Assembly (NCBI GenBank): GCA_014218235.1
Contig: CM024756.1
Location: 74,708,152 to 74,772,151 of the forward strand
Reading direction: 5' to 3'
Length of the DNA: 64,000 nucleotides
From: Colocasia esculenta
Taxonomy: Eukaryota; Streptophyta; Magnoliopsida; Alismatales; Araceae
Within the stretch, counting starts at the first letter, position 1; each line of letters starts with the position of its first letter. A model generated the notes under the pieces. That model worked only from the letters and a program-made list of their open reading frames with translations, made no database searches and was not told the DNA's origin. The position numbers were made by a program, and so were the translations under genes. Shown here piece by piece: positions 9,701 to 21,906 of this stretch.

Positions 9701-11260
9701 CCAACAACATTTTCTAATGGGTGATCTTTCAAAAATTTATGTTCAAAAGTTACCTGTGAGATGTACTTAAGTCTGGAACAACAATACCTGATCCACTAGG
9801 AGTAGGTGAATGAATGTTCAAATTCTCACCAATGTCTTCATTTTCCTCAACAGTTGGTGAAGAATCCACAATGAAATCATCCTCTCATTATCTTGACTGT
9901 CCCTGCAATATTTAGAACCATGAGTTGAAAAAGAATTTTCATCAAAAATAACATGTGGAGACTCTTCAACAGATTTGTTCTTGAGAGAGTAAACTCTAAA
10001 AGCTCTTGACACTTCAGAATAGCCAAGAAAGATGACTTCTTGACTTTTAACATCAAACTTTTCAAGATTTTTCTTATTGTTGTTATGCACAAAACATTTA
10101 CACCCAAAGATTTTAAAATAAGACAGGTGGCTTTTAGTTTTTTCAACAACTCATAAGAGGTTTTTCTGATTTTTGGTCTGACCAATGCTCTATTGAGAAT
10201 GTGATTTGTTGTATCACAGCTTCAGCCCAGAAGGATTTGGGCAATTGCTTTCTAAGAGCATGGGTCTAGCCATTTCCACAAGAGTCCTATTCTTTTTTCC
10301 ACAAGTCCATTTTGTTCTGGAGTTCTTGATGAATAAAACTTGTGAAATATGTGAAGTTCAGCACATAAATTAGAAAAAGATATTATTTTCAAACTCACCC
10401 CTATGATCAGTCAAAATGTTTTTGATTTTATATGGAAAAATGTTAAGGCAGTGGTACAGAAATTTCTGAACTCAAGGCAAGCATCACATTTGTGGGACAG
10501 AAAGATAACCCATGTAAATCTAGTAAAATCATCAATAATGAAAAACCCATATCTTTTGCCACTAAGACTTAGAATTCTTGTTGGGCCAAAGAGGTCCATA
10601 TGAAGTAATTCTAGTGGATTGGATGTGAGTACCTCATTGAAGGTTTTAAAAGATTTTCTGGTTTGTTTTCCTTGGGCACAAATCCCACAAACTTGATTTT
10701 TTACATTAGAAAAGGATTCAGGAAGACCTTTAACCAAATTCAGCCTAACAGTTATTTATTGTTCTGAAACTTGCATGACTAAGTCTTTTGTGCCAAGTCC
10801 ATGCAATTTCATTCTTATTTGCAACAAGACAAATATTTTTAGAAAAGTTTTTATCAAGGTTGATCATGTAGACATTGTTTTCCCTCTTTCCAAAGAATTT
10901 TATTTTATCAGTTGATGAGTCAATTATCCTGCAAAATCAGATTCAAACACAACTTGTGACCTTTGTCACATAGTTGGCTAATGCTCAGCAAATTGTAATT
11001 TAAACAATCAACTGACAAAACATTATCAACTGAGTTTGAGGAAGATTGACCATCCTTTCCAGATCCAATAATTTTCCTTTATTTTTACCTCCAAATGTAA
11101 TAGAACATCCCTCCTTCTGAATCAGGAATGAAAATTTTGCTTTGTCTCCAGTCAGTGTCGTGAACACCCACTATCAAGGAAGCACACATTTGAGTTGGGT
11201 GCACGACCTTCCTGCAAAATCAATCAGTGGAGAGAAGATTTTGGTACCCAAACATTGTTG
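9701..11260 (-). pseudogene. pol: Copia A pol, protease and integrase part
   Basis: Upstream part of the same polyprotein. Integrase core: 10411-10737 with GLPESFSN, the zinc-binding CGICAQGKQTRKSF and MDLFGPTRILSLSGKRYGFF, then IDDFTRFTWV. The integrase C-terminal region is at 9818-10185 with VIFLGYSEVSRAFRVYSL. The protease remnant is near 11140-11175, where TGDKAKFSF survives but the Asp-Ser-Gly active site is no longer readable. The gag-pre-integrase linker between 10740 and 11060 is heavily degraded. It would have matured the polyprotein and inserted the cDNA. Many stops are present, so it is dead. Confidence 0.75.
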
Positions 11261-13458
11261 GGATCATCAGATGTTTGAGCATTGACATCAAATCTTTTCT
11301 AACCCAAATCTGATTTATTTTTTATTTTTGTTTTGTTTCAGTGGTGTTTTTTGCCTTTTTCAATTTGTTCTCCCTTTTGAATAAAAACACCAGTGTTTTT
11401 TCTCTTTAGGAGGGGAGTTTTGCATTTGGACATGAGTGTTTAGTTGAGGAGGTACAAACCAAGGGTTTTGTTAATGGTACATGAAAAATTTGGATAGAAG
11501 AATTGAGGGTGGTACCAAAAAGGATTGTGATACCATTGGTTCCAAAAATTAGTCCAATCAGCTTGATGTGCTGTCTTGGAAGTCCAAGGTTTGTCATGAA
11601 TGGCTTCTTTTGAATTTTTCTTATTTTTCAGATTTTTTTGTATTTTTGGTCGCCTGGTTTGTGTTATTGAGGTTGAGCAGGTCGACCTGTCCTTGACTGA
11701 TGTCGACATAGCAGTCACATATTTCATCTTTTTGTGGACTGGTGTCGACCTATCAGGTGATTGTGTCGATGTTTGGTTTTTGTTTGTTTGTTCTGGGTTT
11801 TTGAGTCTTTGTTGTGTTGCTTGACACTTGCTTGTTTTTTGTGTTTTCAAGAATAGGACCTTTGACAAAATTTATCAAGGGTGCTTTTTCCCTTATCTCA
11901 CCAGATTTATCTTTGGATTTTTGTTTGTTGAATCCTAGTCCATGTCATTCAGATCTCATTCTGGCTCCTAGCAAGGCCTCCAAATTGTCTTTACCTTTTG
12001 TGAAGGTTTCAATGACTTGTTCTTTTTCTTTTAGCTAGTTTTATAAGGTTTTGATTTCATCAGCATTTTGTGTTTTTTCTTTTTGTTCCAATTCCAGCTT
12101 TTCAGACAAATCTTTAAACTTATGAGTGCCCTTTTGGAATGCAAGCTTGAGCTCATCAATCATATTCAGAAGATTTTCTTTTTCCTCATGGAGCTCAGCT
12201 ACTTCATTTTCCAATTCACAAATTCTTTTGTTTATTGATTGGTCATGCAGAATGTTTTCAATTTTCTTCTTTAATTGTTTGTTTTCTTTTATTATTTCAG
12301 AATAATTTTCAACAAGTTCAGCATACGCATCTTGCCAATCATCAATTGAATAATCTTCAAAAGATGTACTTACTTTTCCATCTGAGCCATTTGCCATAAA
12401 GCAAATTTCCTCACTCTCAGAGCTTGAGGACTTTCTTCTTCTTTCTCACTTGAGTCTCATCAGACCAAGTGGCAACCATTGCTTTAGGCTTCTTGAATTT
12501 GTGAATCTTCTTGTATTTCTCCTTCTTGTTCTCAGGACATTCTCCCTTCATATGTCCTGGTTTGTTGCACCTGTAACAAATGACAACTTCATCAGATTTC
12601 TGATTTCTACTTGAATTGGCATAAGACAAGGAAGTGTTTCTTTTTCTGATGGGAATTTCTTTTTCCCAGAGAGTTTTCCTTTTCTATATTTTATGAATTT
12701 TTGATTTCCTGGTCATAAGGGCAAGCTCACCTCATTGGACTCAGACTCATCAGAACTTGTTTTCTCCTGATTCTTGTCTTTGTTACTAGATGAAGGTTTG
12801 AGGGCTACTGGTTTGGTTTTGATTATGTGCTCTTCATTTCTTTTCACATTTATTTCATAAGTCATTAAGGATCCTATCAATTCAACCAAAGAGATTTTGG
12901 ACAAATCTTTAGAATCTTCGATGACTGTGGCCTTAGTGTGCCAAATTGAAGAGAGAGAGCGCAAGATTTTCCTTATCAAATCAGCATTTGTGTAATCCTT
13001 ACCTAAAGCCTTCAGTCCATTCACAATGATCATAAACCTAATAAACATTTCAGAGATTGTCTCATCAGATTTCATCATAAACTGTTCATACTCATAAACA
13101 AGAATTTTAGCTTTGGTTTCTTTTACTTGGATGTTCCCTCATAGAGTAGCTCAAGCTTATCCCACATCTCTTTGATACATTTGCACATGAATATTCTTGA
13201 GTACTCCTTAGGGGGACTGCACATTGGATCATATTCATTGCACTATAGTTCAGAGTAGCCCTCTCTTCTATTCCCTGGTCCAGGTTTCTTCCTCTCCCTG
13301 GTTCTCATAGGGACCTACCTCAACTACTTTCTAAATGTCATAGTTTTGGGCTCTAGGAAGACTTGCATTCTATTCTTCCAATAAGAGTTGTCAGTCCCAT
13401 TGAAGAAGGGTGGCCTATTAATGGAATGACCCTCAGCTATGAACCCTCTGGAATCCAT
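11261..13458 (-). pseudogene. gag: Copia A gag (UBN2-type, zinc knuckle, coiled coil)
   Basis: Starts at the ATG at 13456-13458 (MDSRGFIAEGHSINRPPFF, then NGTDNSYWKNRM), a standard copia gag opening about 100 bp after the primer-binding site. 12713-13078 carries the capsid-type UBN2 segment (MMKSDETISEMFIRFM, LSSIWHTKATVIED). 12417-12629 carries one zinc knuckle, CYRCNKPGHMKGEC. 12041-12397 (CFMANGSDGK onward) is a long heptad-rich coiled coil. 11440-11868 is a basic, Asn/Thr-rich tail ending in aromatic repeats. GTCGAC-type motifs also occur inside this tail (11680-11770). At least five frame breaks. Domain order differs from C and D, where the zinc knuckles follow the coiled coil. Confidence 0.8.
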
Positions 13459-13555
13459 TGAATCAAATTGATGGTGCAATGAAGAAACACTTAGCAAGCA
13501 AGCAAGTAAAACACACAGAACAAACAGAAAGCTCTCAGATCAGATCAGATATGAA

Positions 13556-13570
13556 CCCGCTCTGATACCA
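13556..13570 (-). other. Copia A primer-binding site
   Basis: Plus strand CCCGCTCTGATACCA, complement of TGGTATCAGAGCGGG, two bases from the LTR end at 13573. It is the initiator tRNA-Met type and sets the 5' end of A. Confidence 0.9.
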
Positions 13571-13572
13571 AT

Positions 13573-14241
13573 TGTAGGATCGAAAATAGGTTGGACCAGA
13601 TCTTGAAGGGGGGGGGTTGAATAGATCTAGGCCAAAAACTGCGGAAGCTTAGCCAATTTAAATCAATGCTTTGAATTATAGGCAATTTGAAAGAGCACTT
13701 TACAGATCTGATGAGTGATTGTGTGAATTATATGATTAGAGTGTGAGATCAAGTTAATTAGAAGTGAATTCGAAAAACCTTATGCATACATCTAGCGCAA
13801 AGTGATTTGAATCACAAGCAAACCACGACACAGAGATTTTTAGGAGGTTCGGAAATCACACCACGTGATCCTACATCCACCCCTCACACTGTGAGGATCC
13901 ACTACAAAACTTGGATACACCACACACTGGAGCCTGACAACTCCAACACACTGAGTTCTACAACTCACACAACCTCTAGAGCAGGACTACTCTAGACACC
14001 TGAGCACAACTGAGTACAACGACTCAACACTGAGCACACAGGCTCACAACAACTTGCTAGAACAAAACACAAAGATCCATATCCTCTAGCAATGATCTAA
14101 TCTATAAAAGTTCATTCAAGAAGATTGATGCAAAGTTCATGCACAATCTCAAGAATGACTTAGAAGAAACAAGGGGAATTGAGGAATTGAGTGTATGATC
14201 CTTGTTCTTCAATTACTCCCTTGTAGAGGCTGAATTGTGAA
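13573..14241 (-). repeat. Copia A 5' LTR, U5-side part
   Basis: Matches 2419-3101 of the 3' LTR with scattered substitutions and small indels, including the hairpin array (about 13880-14040). It stops at 14241, right after GAATTGTGAAGAA, where G3 leader sequence begins. The remaining LTR part is at 29055-29697. About 115 bp (equivalent of 3102-3216) are missing, so the G3 insertion was accompanied or followed by a deletion. Confidence 0.85.
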
Positions 14242-16429
14242 GAATAACCTATGGAACTTAGACTATAAGTCATGTCAGGTCAAACCTAGATCAACCTATA
14301 CTCAAGAATAACCTAGGCTCTGATACCACAAAACTGTAAGGCCCCGACGCGGAATATCGGAGCGGAATTATAGTATTAAATAGTACAGAGTGAGAAATAA
14401 ATGCAAACCATTGCACTATGGATTAATACCAAATAACTCCAATTTCATTAATAATTCACCAGTCATCATTACATTCACTAATACCTCATCATCTTCATAA
14501 ACTGACTAATACTCGACGTATCAAAGCCAAACTAGGGCCCAAAGTACTTTATTGAAAATCAATATTACATACTGACTAACTGACTCACTAACTCATAACT
14601 ATACTACTGTAACGCCCCTCTTAGACCCAGTACAGTTGCACCAACTCACATTGGATCTAATAGAGGTGTTACAGTGGAACGAATCCAACAATTACAATAC
14701 ATGTTGAAATATACACAAAACTATTCAATTCCAATGATAAATGACCGAATATGGAATTAAACACTTGCAATCAGCATTTATTCAAAAGCAAATCTAATGC
14801 ATAAAAGGGTAGCAATAGTCCAAAGTTTATTACATTCAAAGATCAGCTTCATAAAAGAAATTACATAAGATCCTCACATACAAGTTCACTCTAAATCTCT
14901 CTATGCCAAGCTAAGTCTCCACGTCCTCACGCGTTGAGTCAGTTTGCACTAACTCCTCTGTATCCTCTGACTCTCCTGAAATGTTAGGCAAGTATGAGTC
15001 TACAAGACCCAGCAAATCACATGAAACAGTTCAAGATATTAACATATATTATTTTTAAAACATGGTAGTACATAGCATTCCATTCATTGATATCATATAC
15101 TTTTCTTACGATAGTTCTAAGTCCATTGGCAATCATTCATTTCATAGTGATTCTAACTATTAAGGAAATAAAACATGTTTCACATATAGCATAGAATTAC
15201 TTATTCATGGAATCTATTCGATGTTATGTGACCTACACAATTCTCATGTATCAATTTTTCATTTATGCATGCACTATTCTTTTACACAACAATTTTCATG
15301 TAGTAATATTAAAACATTAACATGTAACAAGAAATCCTTTGAACAAGTTCACATGTAGGAATGTAGCATATAACATGTAGTACGTAGCATGTAGAACAGT
15401 AGACATGTAACTTGTAGCATGTAACATGTAGCATGTAGATATGTAACTTGTAGCATGTAGTCTTTTCATATAGTTGCCAAGACATAGCCCACACGAAATT
15501 AGAGATCAGTAGTATTTTAACATTCACTTATCACCTAGGCAATGCGGTGATGAAGTCATAGTATTTGCGCAAAACCGGGGAAAGTCCTTCCCACCTTGAC
15601 CAGTAGAACAAGTCTACCTCCAGGATTTCAATCTGTTGCCCACGGATTCATTTCTTTACATGTAGGTGAACCATACCATAGGGGCATCTACGGTGTAGTT
15701 CCTTGTAGGAATCTCTAAGATAGCAATGTCTTATTGGCATCATTGTTATAATGCATATACTAACATGTATAATAGATAGTGACATTTCATTTCATACTAT
15801 TTAACATGTGTCAATGCAATATTTCAAAGTACAACACTTTCAGTTCTGAAATCCTATTTACTGTACAACAGATTTCTATCATGATACTATATTCATTCTT
15901 GCATTTTCATGCATTTTTATTCAATTCTATGTGTAATATATTGTTCAGAAATTCATAACAGAACGTACACATGTCTGAAAATTCTGAAATTTTAACAAAA
16001 ATTCGAAATCATAATTACATACACATGCCAAATTTCATAATTTTCTGATTTCTGCAACTATTTTTCATGAAATTAACTCTATTAAATCAACTAACTAACA
16101 TGGTTTAATATTGAAAAAGCTCACAATTTTCACATGGAACAGAGATACTGACATATCATATCTATTGCAGTAATCTAAACATCAATCAACATGCTTTCTT
16201 TTAAATCATTATACTTTATCTTTTACTAACTTAACATTGATCATTGTCATGTAATTATGCAATTTTAATATATATATGTAACCTGTACATTATAGTAATA
16301 GACAGTCCATAATATACAAACCACATGCTCAAATATTTCATGGCTGAAACGCATGCATTCATAAATTATACATTTAAACAGTTCATTCAGATTTCAGGGA
16401 ATACATGATTCTGATAATCTTGACGTCCA

Positions 16430-16640
16430 TCATACGACGTTTACTATGGTCGACGTCCACAAACGTTGTCGTAAGTAATTATAGACGGCGGCACATAGCG
16501 CCGTTAACACAACAGACGGCGGCACATAGCGCCGTTTACATATAGTAAGGACAGAAAATACATATATATTTCGGATGAACTAAACGGCAGTCGATATTGC
16601 CGTTTACATTATATAGACGGCAATACCCCTGGACGTCTAG
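16430..16640 (-). other. Hairpin cluster in the transcribed part of the G2 LTR
   Basis: Two exact copies of ACGGCG / CGCCGT separated by the 8-nt loop GCACATAG (16485-16504 and 16516-16535), and AAACGGCA / TGCCGTTT with an 8-nt loop (16582-16605). The surrounding LTR is AT-rich, so these CG-containing stems stand out. The same hairpins occur at 24225-24244, 24257-24276 and 24324-24347 in the other LTR. Confidence 0.7.
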
Positions 16641-17214
16641 TTCTACGACGCAGAAAACACAGAAAACCTGCATGAAATACGGCGTTTCTAACCCTTCCCG
16701 TAGGTTGTTTTCATGCTTTAAAAATACAGAAAATTGTTAAATACGTAATATATCATATCCTAAACTAATCCCCCATGTAACTTGCCTCAATCCCTCCTAA
16801 TGTAGTGTCGAATCCGAGCTCGAAGAAGCCCGTCTCGCCAGGAGACAGTTCTTTCCTCCGTCTTCCGCACCCCAAAACCTCCTCCGATGAAGTTCCTCCG
16901 CCCGGATGAGCTTTTGGGCACGAAGTCCTATGTATCTCCTCGGTGTGTAGAAGCCTCGAACCGCACGAACAAGCACCAGATCGCTCTGCAAATCCCTTCC
17001 TCGGCCCTCTTTCTCTCCTCCAGAACCAAAGCAAAACCCCCTTTTCTTTCTGCGAGATCTGGTCTTATAAAGACCTCTCAAGCAAAGACCAAACCTAATC
17101 CTGACCCTCAGATCTAAACGCATCGGATCAGCCCATTAAAACCTTCCCGAAACGGCCGATCTCTTAAATCCGGAACGGAAAGCTCAAAAACAGGCAAGTC
17201 AGGTTCGCGTCAAC

Positions 17215-17400
17215 ATAGGTTGCCGTCTTCCCCCAATATAAACGTCCATTGATGATGTCGTTTACAGTCTTGCCCATAATTAAATAATTCAGAAAGTATT
17301 AAACGTCAATACCTATCGTCGTTAACACCATATAAACGACACACGATATTGCCGCTTACAAGCCTTAACGTCAAACGATCTTGACGCCTAGTTCTTACAC
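17215..17400 (-). promoter_or_regulatory. U3 hairpin cluster of G2 upstream of TATA
   Basis: A second group of CG-containing inverted repeats, including CGTCA / TGACG with the 8-nt loop AACGATCT (17369-17386) and degenerate AAACG / CGTTT pairs near 17240 and 17310. It lies about 150 bp upstream (sense) of the TATA-like sequence at 17064-17072, inside U3. Counterpart in the other LTR: about 24955-25115. Confidence 0.5.
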
Positions 17401-17473
17401 ATAACAGCATTGAAATTATGCAGAAATAACACACATTGTACAGAATAATTCAAGGAAATTCTAGGGTACTACA

Positions 17474-17487
17474 TCCACTCTCCCTTA
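17474..17487 (-). other. G2 polypurine tract
   Basis: In the sense direction this reads TAAGGGAGAGTGGA directly before the LTR start TGTAGTACCC, the expected plus-strand primer site of a gypsy element. It lies 33 bases past the pol stop at 17520. Confidence 0.8.
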
Positions 17488-17519
17488 AAATAATCTTCGT
17501 CCTCGAAGATTGAGTTAAG

Positions 17520-18720
17520 TTACTCACCGAACAAGGATGGATAAAGCTTCTTCATTCTTTCTTCAAGCTACCACGTTGCCTCTTCACGTGAGAAGTTCCT
17601 CCATAGAATCTTCACAAATGGAATGGACTTTGATCTTAATTCTTGCACCTTCCTGTCTAGAATCTCCACAGGTTGCTCAGCATAAGACAAATCTGGCTGC
17701 AACTGAATCGGTTCATAACTGATCACATGAGCCGGATCTCTAACATACCACCTCAACATGGATACATGAAATACTGGATGCCGCTGCTAAAGATGGTGGC
17801 AAAGCTAACTGGTATGCCACATTCCCGATCTTCTTCAGAATTTCAAAGGGTCCAATGAATCTCGGGTTTAGCTTACCCCTCTTTCCGAATCTTACTACAC
17901 CCCTGGTTGACGAAACCTTAAGGAAAACATGGTCTCCAACTTCGAATGCCAATCCTTCCTTCTTGCATCTGCATAACTCTTTTGACGATCCTGAGCCGCT
18001 TTTATTCTCTGCACAATCATCTGAATCTTGCTGAAGTCTCTTGCACTACCTCAGGTCCAACCAGATGTCGATCTCCTGACTCCTCCCAACACAATGGGGA
18101 TCTACAGGGTCTTCCGTACAAAGCTTCAAAGGTGTCATTCCTATGCTCGAATGGAAACTGTTATTATAAGCAAATTCCACAGAGATAGATGGCGCTCCCA
18201 ATCACCTTTCCATTCTAAAACACAAGCTCGTAGCATATCTTCCAACGTCTGAATAGTCCTCTCGGACTGTCCATCCGTTGCGGATGAAATGCTGAACTCA
18301 ACTTCATTGACTGCCAAAAGCCTGCTGCAAACTTTGCCAAAACCTGGAAGTGAATCTCGGATCACGATCTGAGATAATCGACTTCGGAATCCCATGCAGC
18401 TTCACAATACTATCAATATACAGTCTTGCCAGCTCTCAACGGACTATTTCTTCTTCATGGCAAGGAAATGAGCGCTCTTCAAAATCTATCACGATCACCC
18501 AAATAGAATCATTTCCTCTAGCCGATCTAGGCAATCCGGATACAAAGTCCATGGTCACTTGCTCCCACTTCCACTGAGGGATATCTAACTTCTGCATCAA
18601 GCCTGATGGTCATTGACGCTCTGCCTTCACTTGCTGACAAATCAGACACTTTGCCACAACATCAGCCACATCTCGCTTCATGCCAGACCACCAGAAAGAA
18701 CGCTTCAGATCCTTGTACAT
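17520..18720 (-). pseudogene. pol: G2 integrase and chromodomain
   Basis: C-terminal part of gypsy pol. 18141-18395 holds the end of the integrase core with DGQSERTIQTLEDMLRAC, a strong gypsy signature. 17740-17952 is the integrase C-terminal segment (FEVGDHVFLKV, then KLNPRFIGPFEI). 17568-17759 is MLRWYVRDPAHVI, then DLSYAEQPVEILDRKV and SIPFVKILWRNFSREEATW, the chromodomain-type tail that in chromoviruses guides integration to heterochromatin. The final codons are SLFGE, stop at 17520-17522. The integrase zinc finger near 18640-18720 is degraded. Frame breaks at several points. Confidence 0.85.
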
Positions 18721-20318
18721 CTTCCCACTGCCTGGGTGAATAGAGAACTGAGATCTATGCGCCTCCTCCAAAATTCCTTTCTCAGATCAACATTATTAGG
18801 GACACATACCCTAAGATTCAAGCGAATCACATCATCTTCGTCTCTGGTAACTCCACTCTTTCCAACCAACTCTTGCAACAATGGATCATCTTTCTGCAAT
18901 GCAATGACCTGATCAAGAATAGAAGATCTCAAAGACAACTGTGCCATGAACAAGTTACACAATTGAGGTTCTAGAACAGCTAAAGAAGTTGAAACGTCAT
19001 CTAGCATCTTCCAGTCTTGCCTCATCATCTGTCTTTTCCTGCTCAACGCATCTGCCACTACATTGACCTTCCCTGGATGGTAAGATAGATCAAAATCATA
19101 GTCTTTCATGAATTCTATCCACCTCCGCTGCCTCAGATTTAACTCCTTCTGCGAGAACAAGTATTTGAGACTCTTGTGGTCTGAGAAGAGTTCAAATCTA
19201 ACTCCATATAGATAGTGCCTCCAAATTTTCAAAGCATAGACCACAGCTGCTAACTCCAAGTCATGGGTCGGGTAGTTGCGCTCATGCTCCTTAAGTTGCC
19301 TAGAAGCATACGCCACAACTCGACCACCTTGCATCAGAACACAACCAAGCCCAATCTTCGAAGCATCTGTGTAGATAGAGAAAGAATCTACATCATTGGG
19401 CAAAACAAGCACTGGCGCTGAGGTCAGACGAGCCTTCAATTCCTGGAAGGCCTTTTCACAAGCCTCTGACCACTCAAACTTGACTCCTTTCCTTGTCAAC
19501 CTCGTCAAAGTCGCCGCAATAGAAGAAAATCCTTCGATGAATCTCCTATATAGCCAGCCAAACCGAGAAAACTCCTGATGTCAGCTGAAGATCTCGGTCT
19601 CTTCCCAATCAAGAACAGCTTCCACTTTAGCTGGATCTATAGACACACCTTCTCCCGATATAACATCCCTAAGAAATGGACTTCTTTCATCCAGAAGTTG
19701 CACTTGCTGAATTTAGCATACAGCTTGTGCTCCCTCAGGACACCCAACACAATCTTCAGATGCTCACTATGAGTCTCTTCATCGGGCGAATAAATCAACA
19801 CATCATCAATGAAGACTACCACAAAAGAATCCAGATACTTCCGAAAAACTCTATTCATCAAATCCATAAAAACTGCTGGAGCATTGTCAAACAAAGGGTA
19901 AGACAAGTAACTCATAATGGCCATATCTTTTCTAAAAGCCGTCTTAGCAGAATCTTTCGGCTTAATTCGGAGTTGATGATAGCCAGAACGAAGATCAATC
20001 TTAGAGAATACAGAAGCTCCTCGCAACTGATCAAACAATCATCAATACGAGGTAAAGGGTACTTGTTTTTAACAGTTACCTGGTTAAGCTTACGGTAATC
20101 TATGCACAACCTCACGATCCATCCTTCTTTTTCACAAAAAGAACAGGTGCTCCCCATGGCGAAATGCTCGCCCGGATGAAGCCTTTATCAAGTAATTCCT
20201 GCAGCTGCTTCCTCAACTCTGCCAATTCCGCTGGCGCCATGCGATAAGGTGCAATGGAAATAGGTGCTGTGCCGGGTACGAGCTCAATGCCAAACTCTAA
20301 CTCCCTTGCAGGTGGCAA
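18705..20318 (-). pseudogene. pol: G2 reverse transcriptase and RNase H
   Basis: RT: 20112-20318 (ELVPGTAPISIAPYRMAPAE, then GFIRASISPWGAPVLFVKKK), 19912-20157 (LCIDYRKLNQVTVKNKYPLP) and 19637-20038 with LRSGYHQLRIK and the catalytic FIDD at 19802-19813 in VVVFIDDVLIYS. RNase H: 18705-19508, an uninterrupted 267-codon stretch with FEWSEACEKAFQELK, TDASKIGLGCVLMQ, THDLELAAVVYALKIWRHYL and YHPGKVNVVADALSRK. The RNase H segment is intact; the RT is split by single-base frame changes near 19640, 19915 and 20110, so a few corrections would restore continuity. Confidence 0.9.
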
Positions 20319-20374
20319 ACCCTACAAATCTTCAGGAAAGACATCGCTGAAATCTCTGACCACCTCGATATTCT

Positions 20375-20915
20375 CTACAAAGAGACCTTCTTCGAATCCT
20401 CGGTCACAACCACACTAGCCACAAAACCAGAACAACCCTTGCTCAACATCCGAGTTGCCTTCAAAGCCGAAATCACAAACTTCCCCGACAAGACCTTGGG
20501 CAAAGGGTGAACAAACTCCTCCTTTCCAGGAATCCGAAAAACATAAGCTTCCGCCGACAATCCATCAGAGCATAATGCTCCTCGAGCCAATCAAAGCCCA
20601 AGATAGCATCATAATCCTTCATCTTCAGCAAATAGAAATTACCAGGCAAAACTTGCTCCTCAATACACACAGAAAGCGACGAAAAACATTGATCGGTCAA
20701 GATAGTTCCTGTTGGAGTATGCACAGACAAGGAACCTCCAACTTTTCTGGAACTAGACCATTCTCCTTTATCAAGACCTTGGCAAATCTCTCGGAAACAA
20801 AACTATGCGTGGCACCAGTATCAAATAAGACTCTAGCATGCATTCCCATAATTAGAATTGTACCTTCAGTGACGTGCTCTGCCAACTCTGCCTCGTCTCT
20901 CGCCAAGGCGAACAC
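20375..20915 (-). pseudogene. pro: G2 aspartic protease
   Basis: 20697-20915 contains ARVLFDTGATHSFVS, the active-site loop of retroviral-type aspartic proteases (Asp-Thr-Gly-Ala at about 20811-20822). 20473-20730 continues with YDAILGFDWLEEHYALMDCR, the conserved C-terminal half. The protease matures the gag-pol polyprotein. It is followed by a linker (20375-20590) into the RT. Split by two frame changes, one just after the active site. Confidence 0.85.
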
Positions 20916-21637
20916 TCGAGCCGAGCCCTCGGTCTCCCTGCTGCTCTCGGTGCCGGTCTCGCTGCTGCTGCTGGTGCTGCTGCCGCTGCAGTCTGCTGCG
21001 CACCATCATCGGACAGTCTCTGATCTTGTGGTTCTTATCACCACATCTCAGGCATCTCCCGAAGTCACCCAACACACCTCACCTCCATGACGCTTCCCGC
21101 ACTGGTTACACACTGGCTTCTCTGCAATCATACCTCCGCCTGGTCGGTGCCGCTGCTCTGCTCTCGCTGGACCACTGCTCTCTGCTGAAAAACTGGGGTC
21201 TTCTTCTTCTTATCCTGCCGCTGAAAAGATGATGCTGGCCTCTTCAAAGAAGCTCTCTTCTCTTCAAGGTAAACTTCCATCTCTGCCTCCTGCATGCAAG
21301 CTGCTGACAAAGCTTCCTCCATGGAACGATGTCCTAATGCCACCAGTCTCGTCCTCAGGGACGGCTTCAACCCCATGATAAATTTCTTTACCTTCCTCCG
21401 CTCATCTGCCACAATGTGAGGCGCATACTTGGACAGCTCCGCAAATCTTGCCTCATACTCAAGTACACTCATTGACCCCTGGGTCAACGTCAAAAACTCC
21501 TACTCCATGCGGTCCTGCACGTGCTCTGGAATGTACTTCGCCTTGAACAAGCGGACGAATTCAGTCCATGCAACCTCCATAGCACCATCTTCAAACTGTG
21601 TGCGTAGTACAGAAGACCACCACACGTCGGCACGCTC

Positions 21638-21709
21638 CTGAAAAAGAAGGTAAGTACATCTAAGATATATTCCAACCATACCAATAAACTCCTTAAAATC
21701 TATCTTTAC
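21638..21709 (-). other. Candidate 72-nt intron in G2 gag
   Basis: On the minus strand the coding sequence runs ATGCTGCAG then GTAAAGATAG ... CCTTCTTTTTCAG then GAGCGTGCC. A consensus-like 5' splice site, a pyrimidine tract and a CAG 3' site bracket 72 nt. Removal joins ATYMLQ directly to ERADVWW, the usual gypsy gag spacing (compare ATFQLEKDARAWW in G1). The intron has no in-frame stop, so retention would add 24 residues. Confidence 0.6.
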
Positions 21710-21906
21710 CTGCAGCATATAAGTAGCTAAGGACACTCTCTCCTCTTCCGCACAACGAAGGGCACGAAAGATCTTCTCCGTCTCTCTAAGCCAACTCTCC
21801 GCAAGAATGGGATCACTCTCTCCCTTAAAGAAAGGCGGTGTCATCCTCCTGAATCTTTCCATCATAGGCACTCCTCCAAAACTGCATCCTGAGCAGGTGC
21901 CCGTGC

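Larger units (their letters stand above)
14608..17473 (-). repeat. G2 3' LTR
   Basis: 2866 bp, TG...CA. In the sense direction it starts at 17473. The first 400 bp hold a hairpin cluster (17215-17400), then a TATA-like CTTTATAAG at 17064-17072, a GC-richer stretch (16790-17120), a second hairpin cluster (16430-16640) and a long AT-rich remainder with an ACATGTAGC-type short repeat around 15330-15450. ORFs in 16765-17123 have no recognisable domain and I do not regard them as genes. Confidence 0.9.

Noticed and set aside
16765..17123. Overlapping ORFs of about 90-108 codons in the G2 LTR
   Set aside because: They arise in a GC-richer LTR stretch, the frame is not kept between the two LTRs, and no domain is recognisable.
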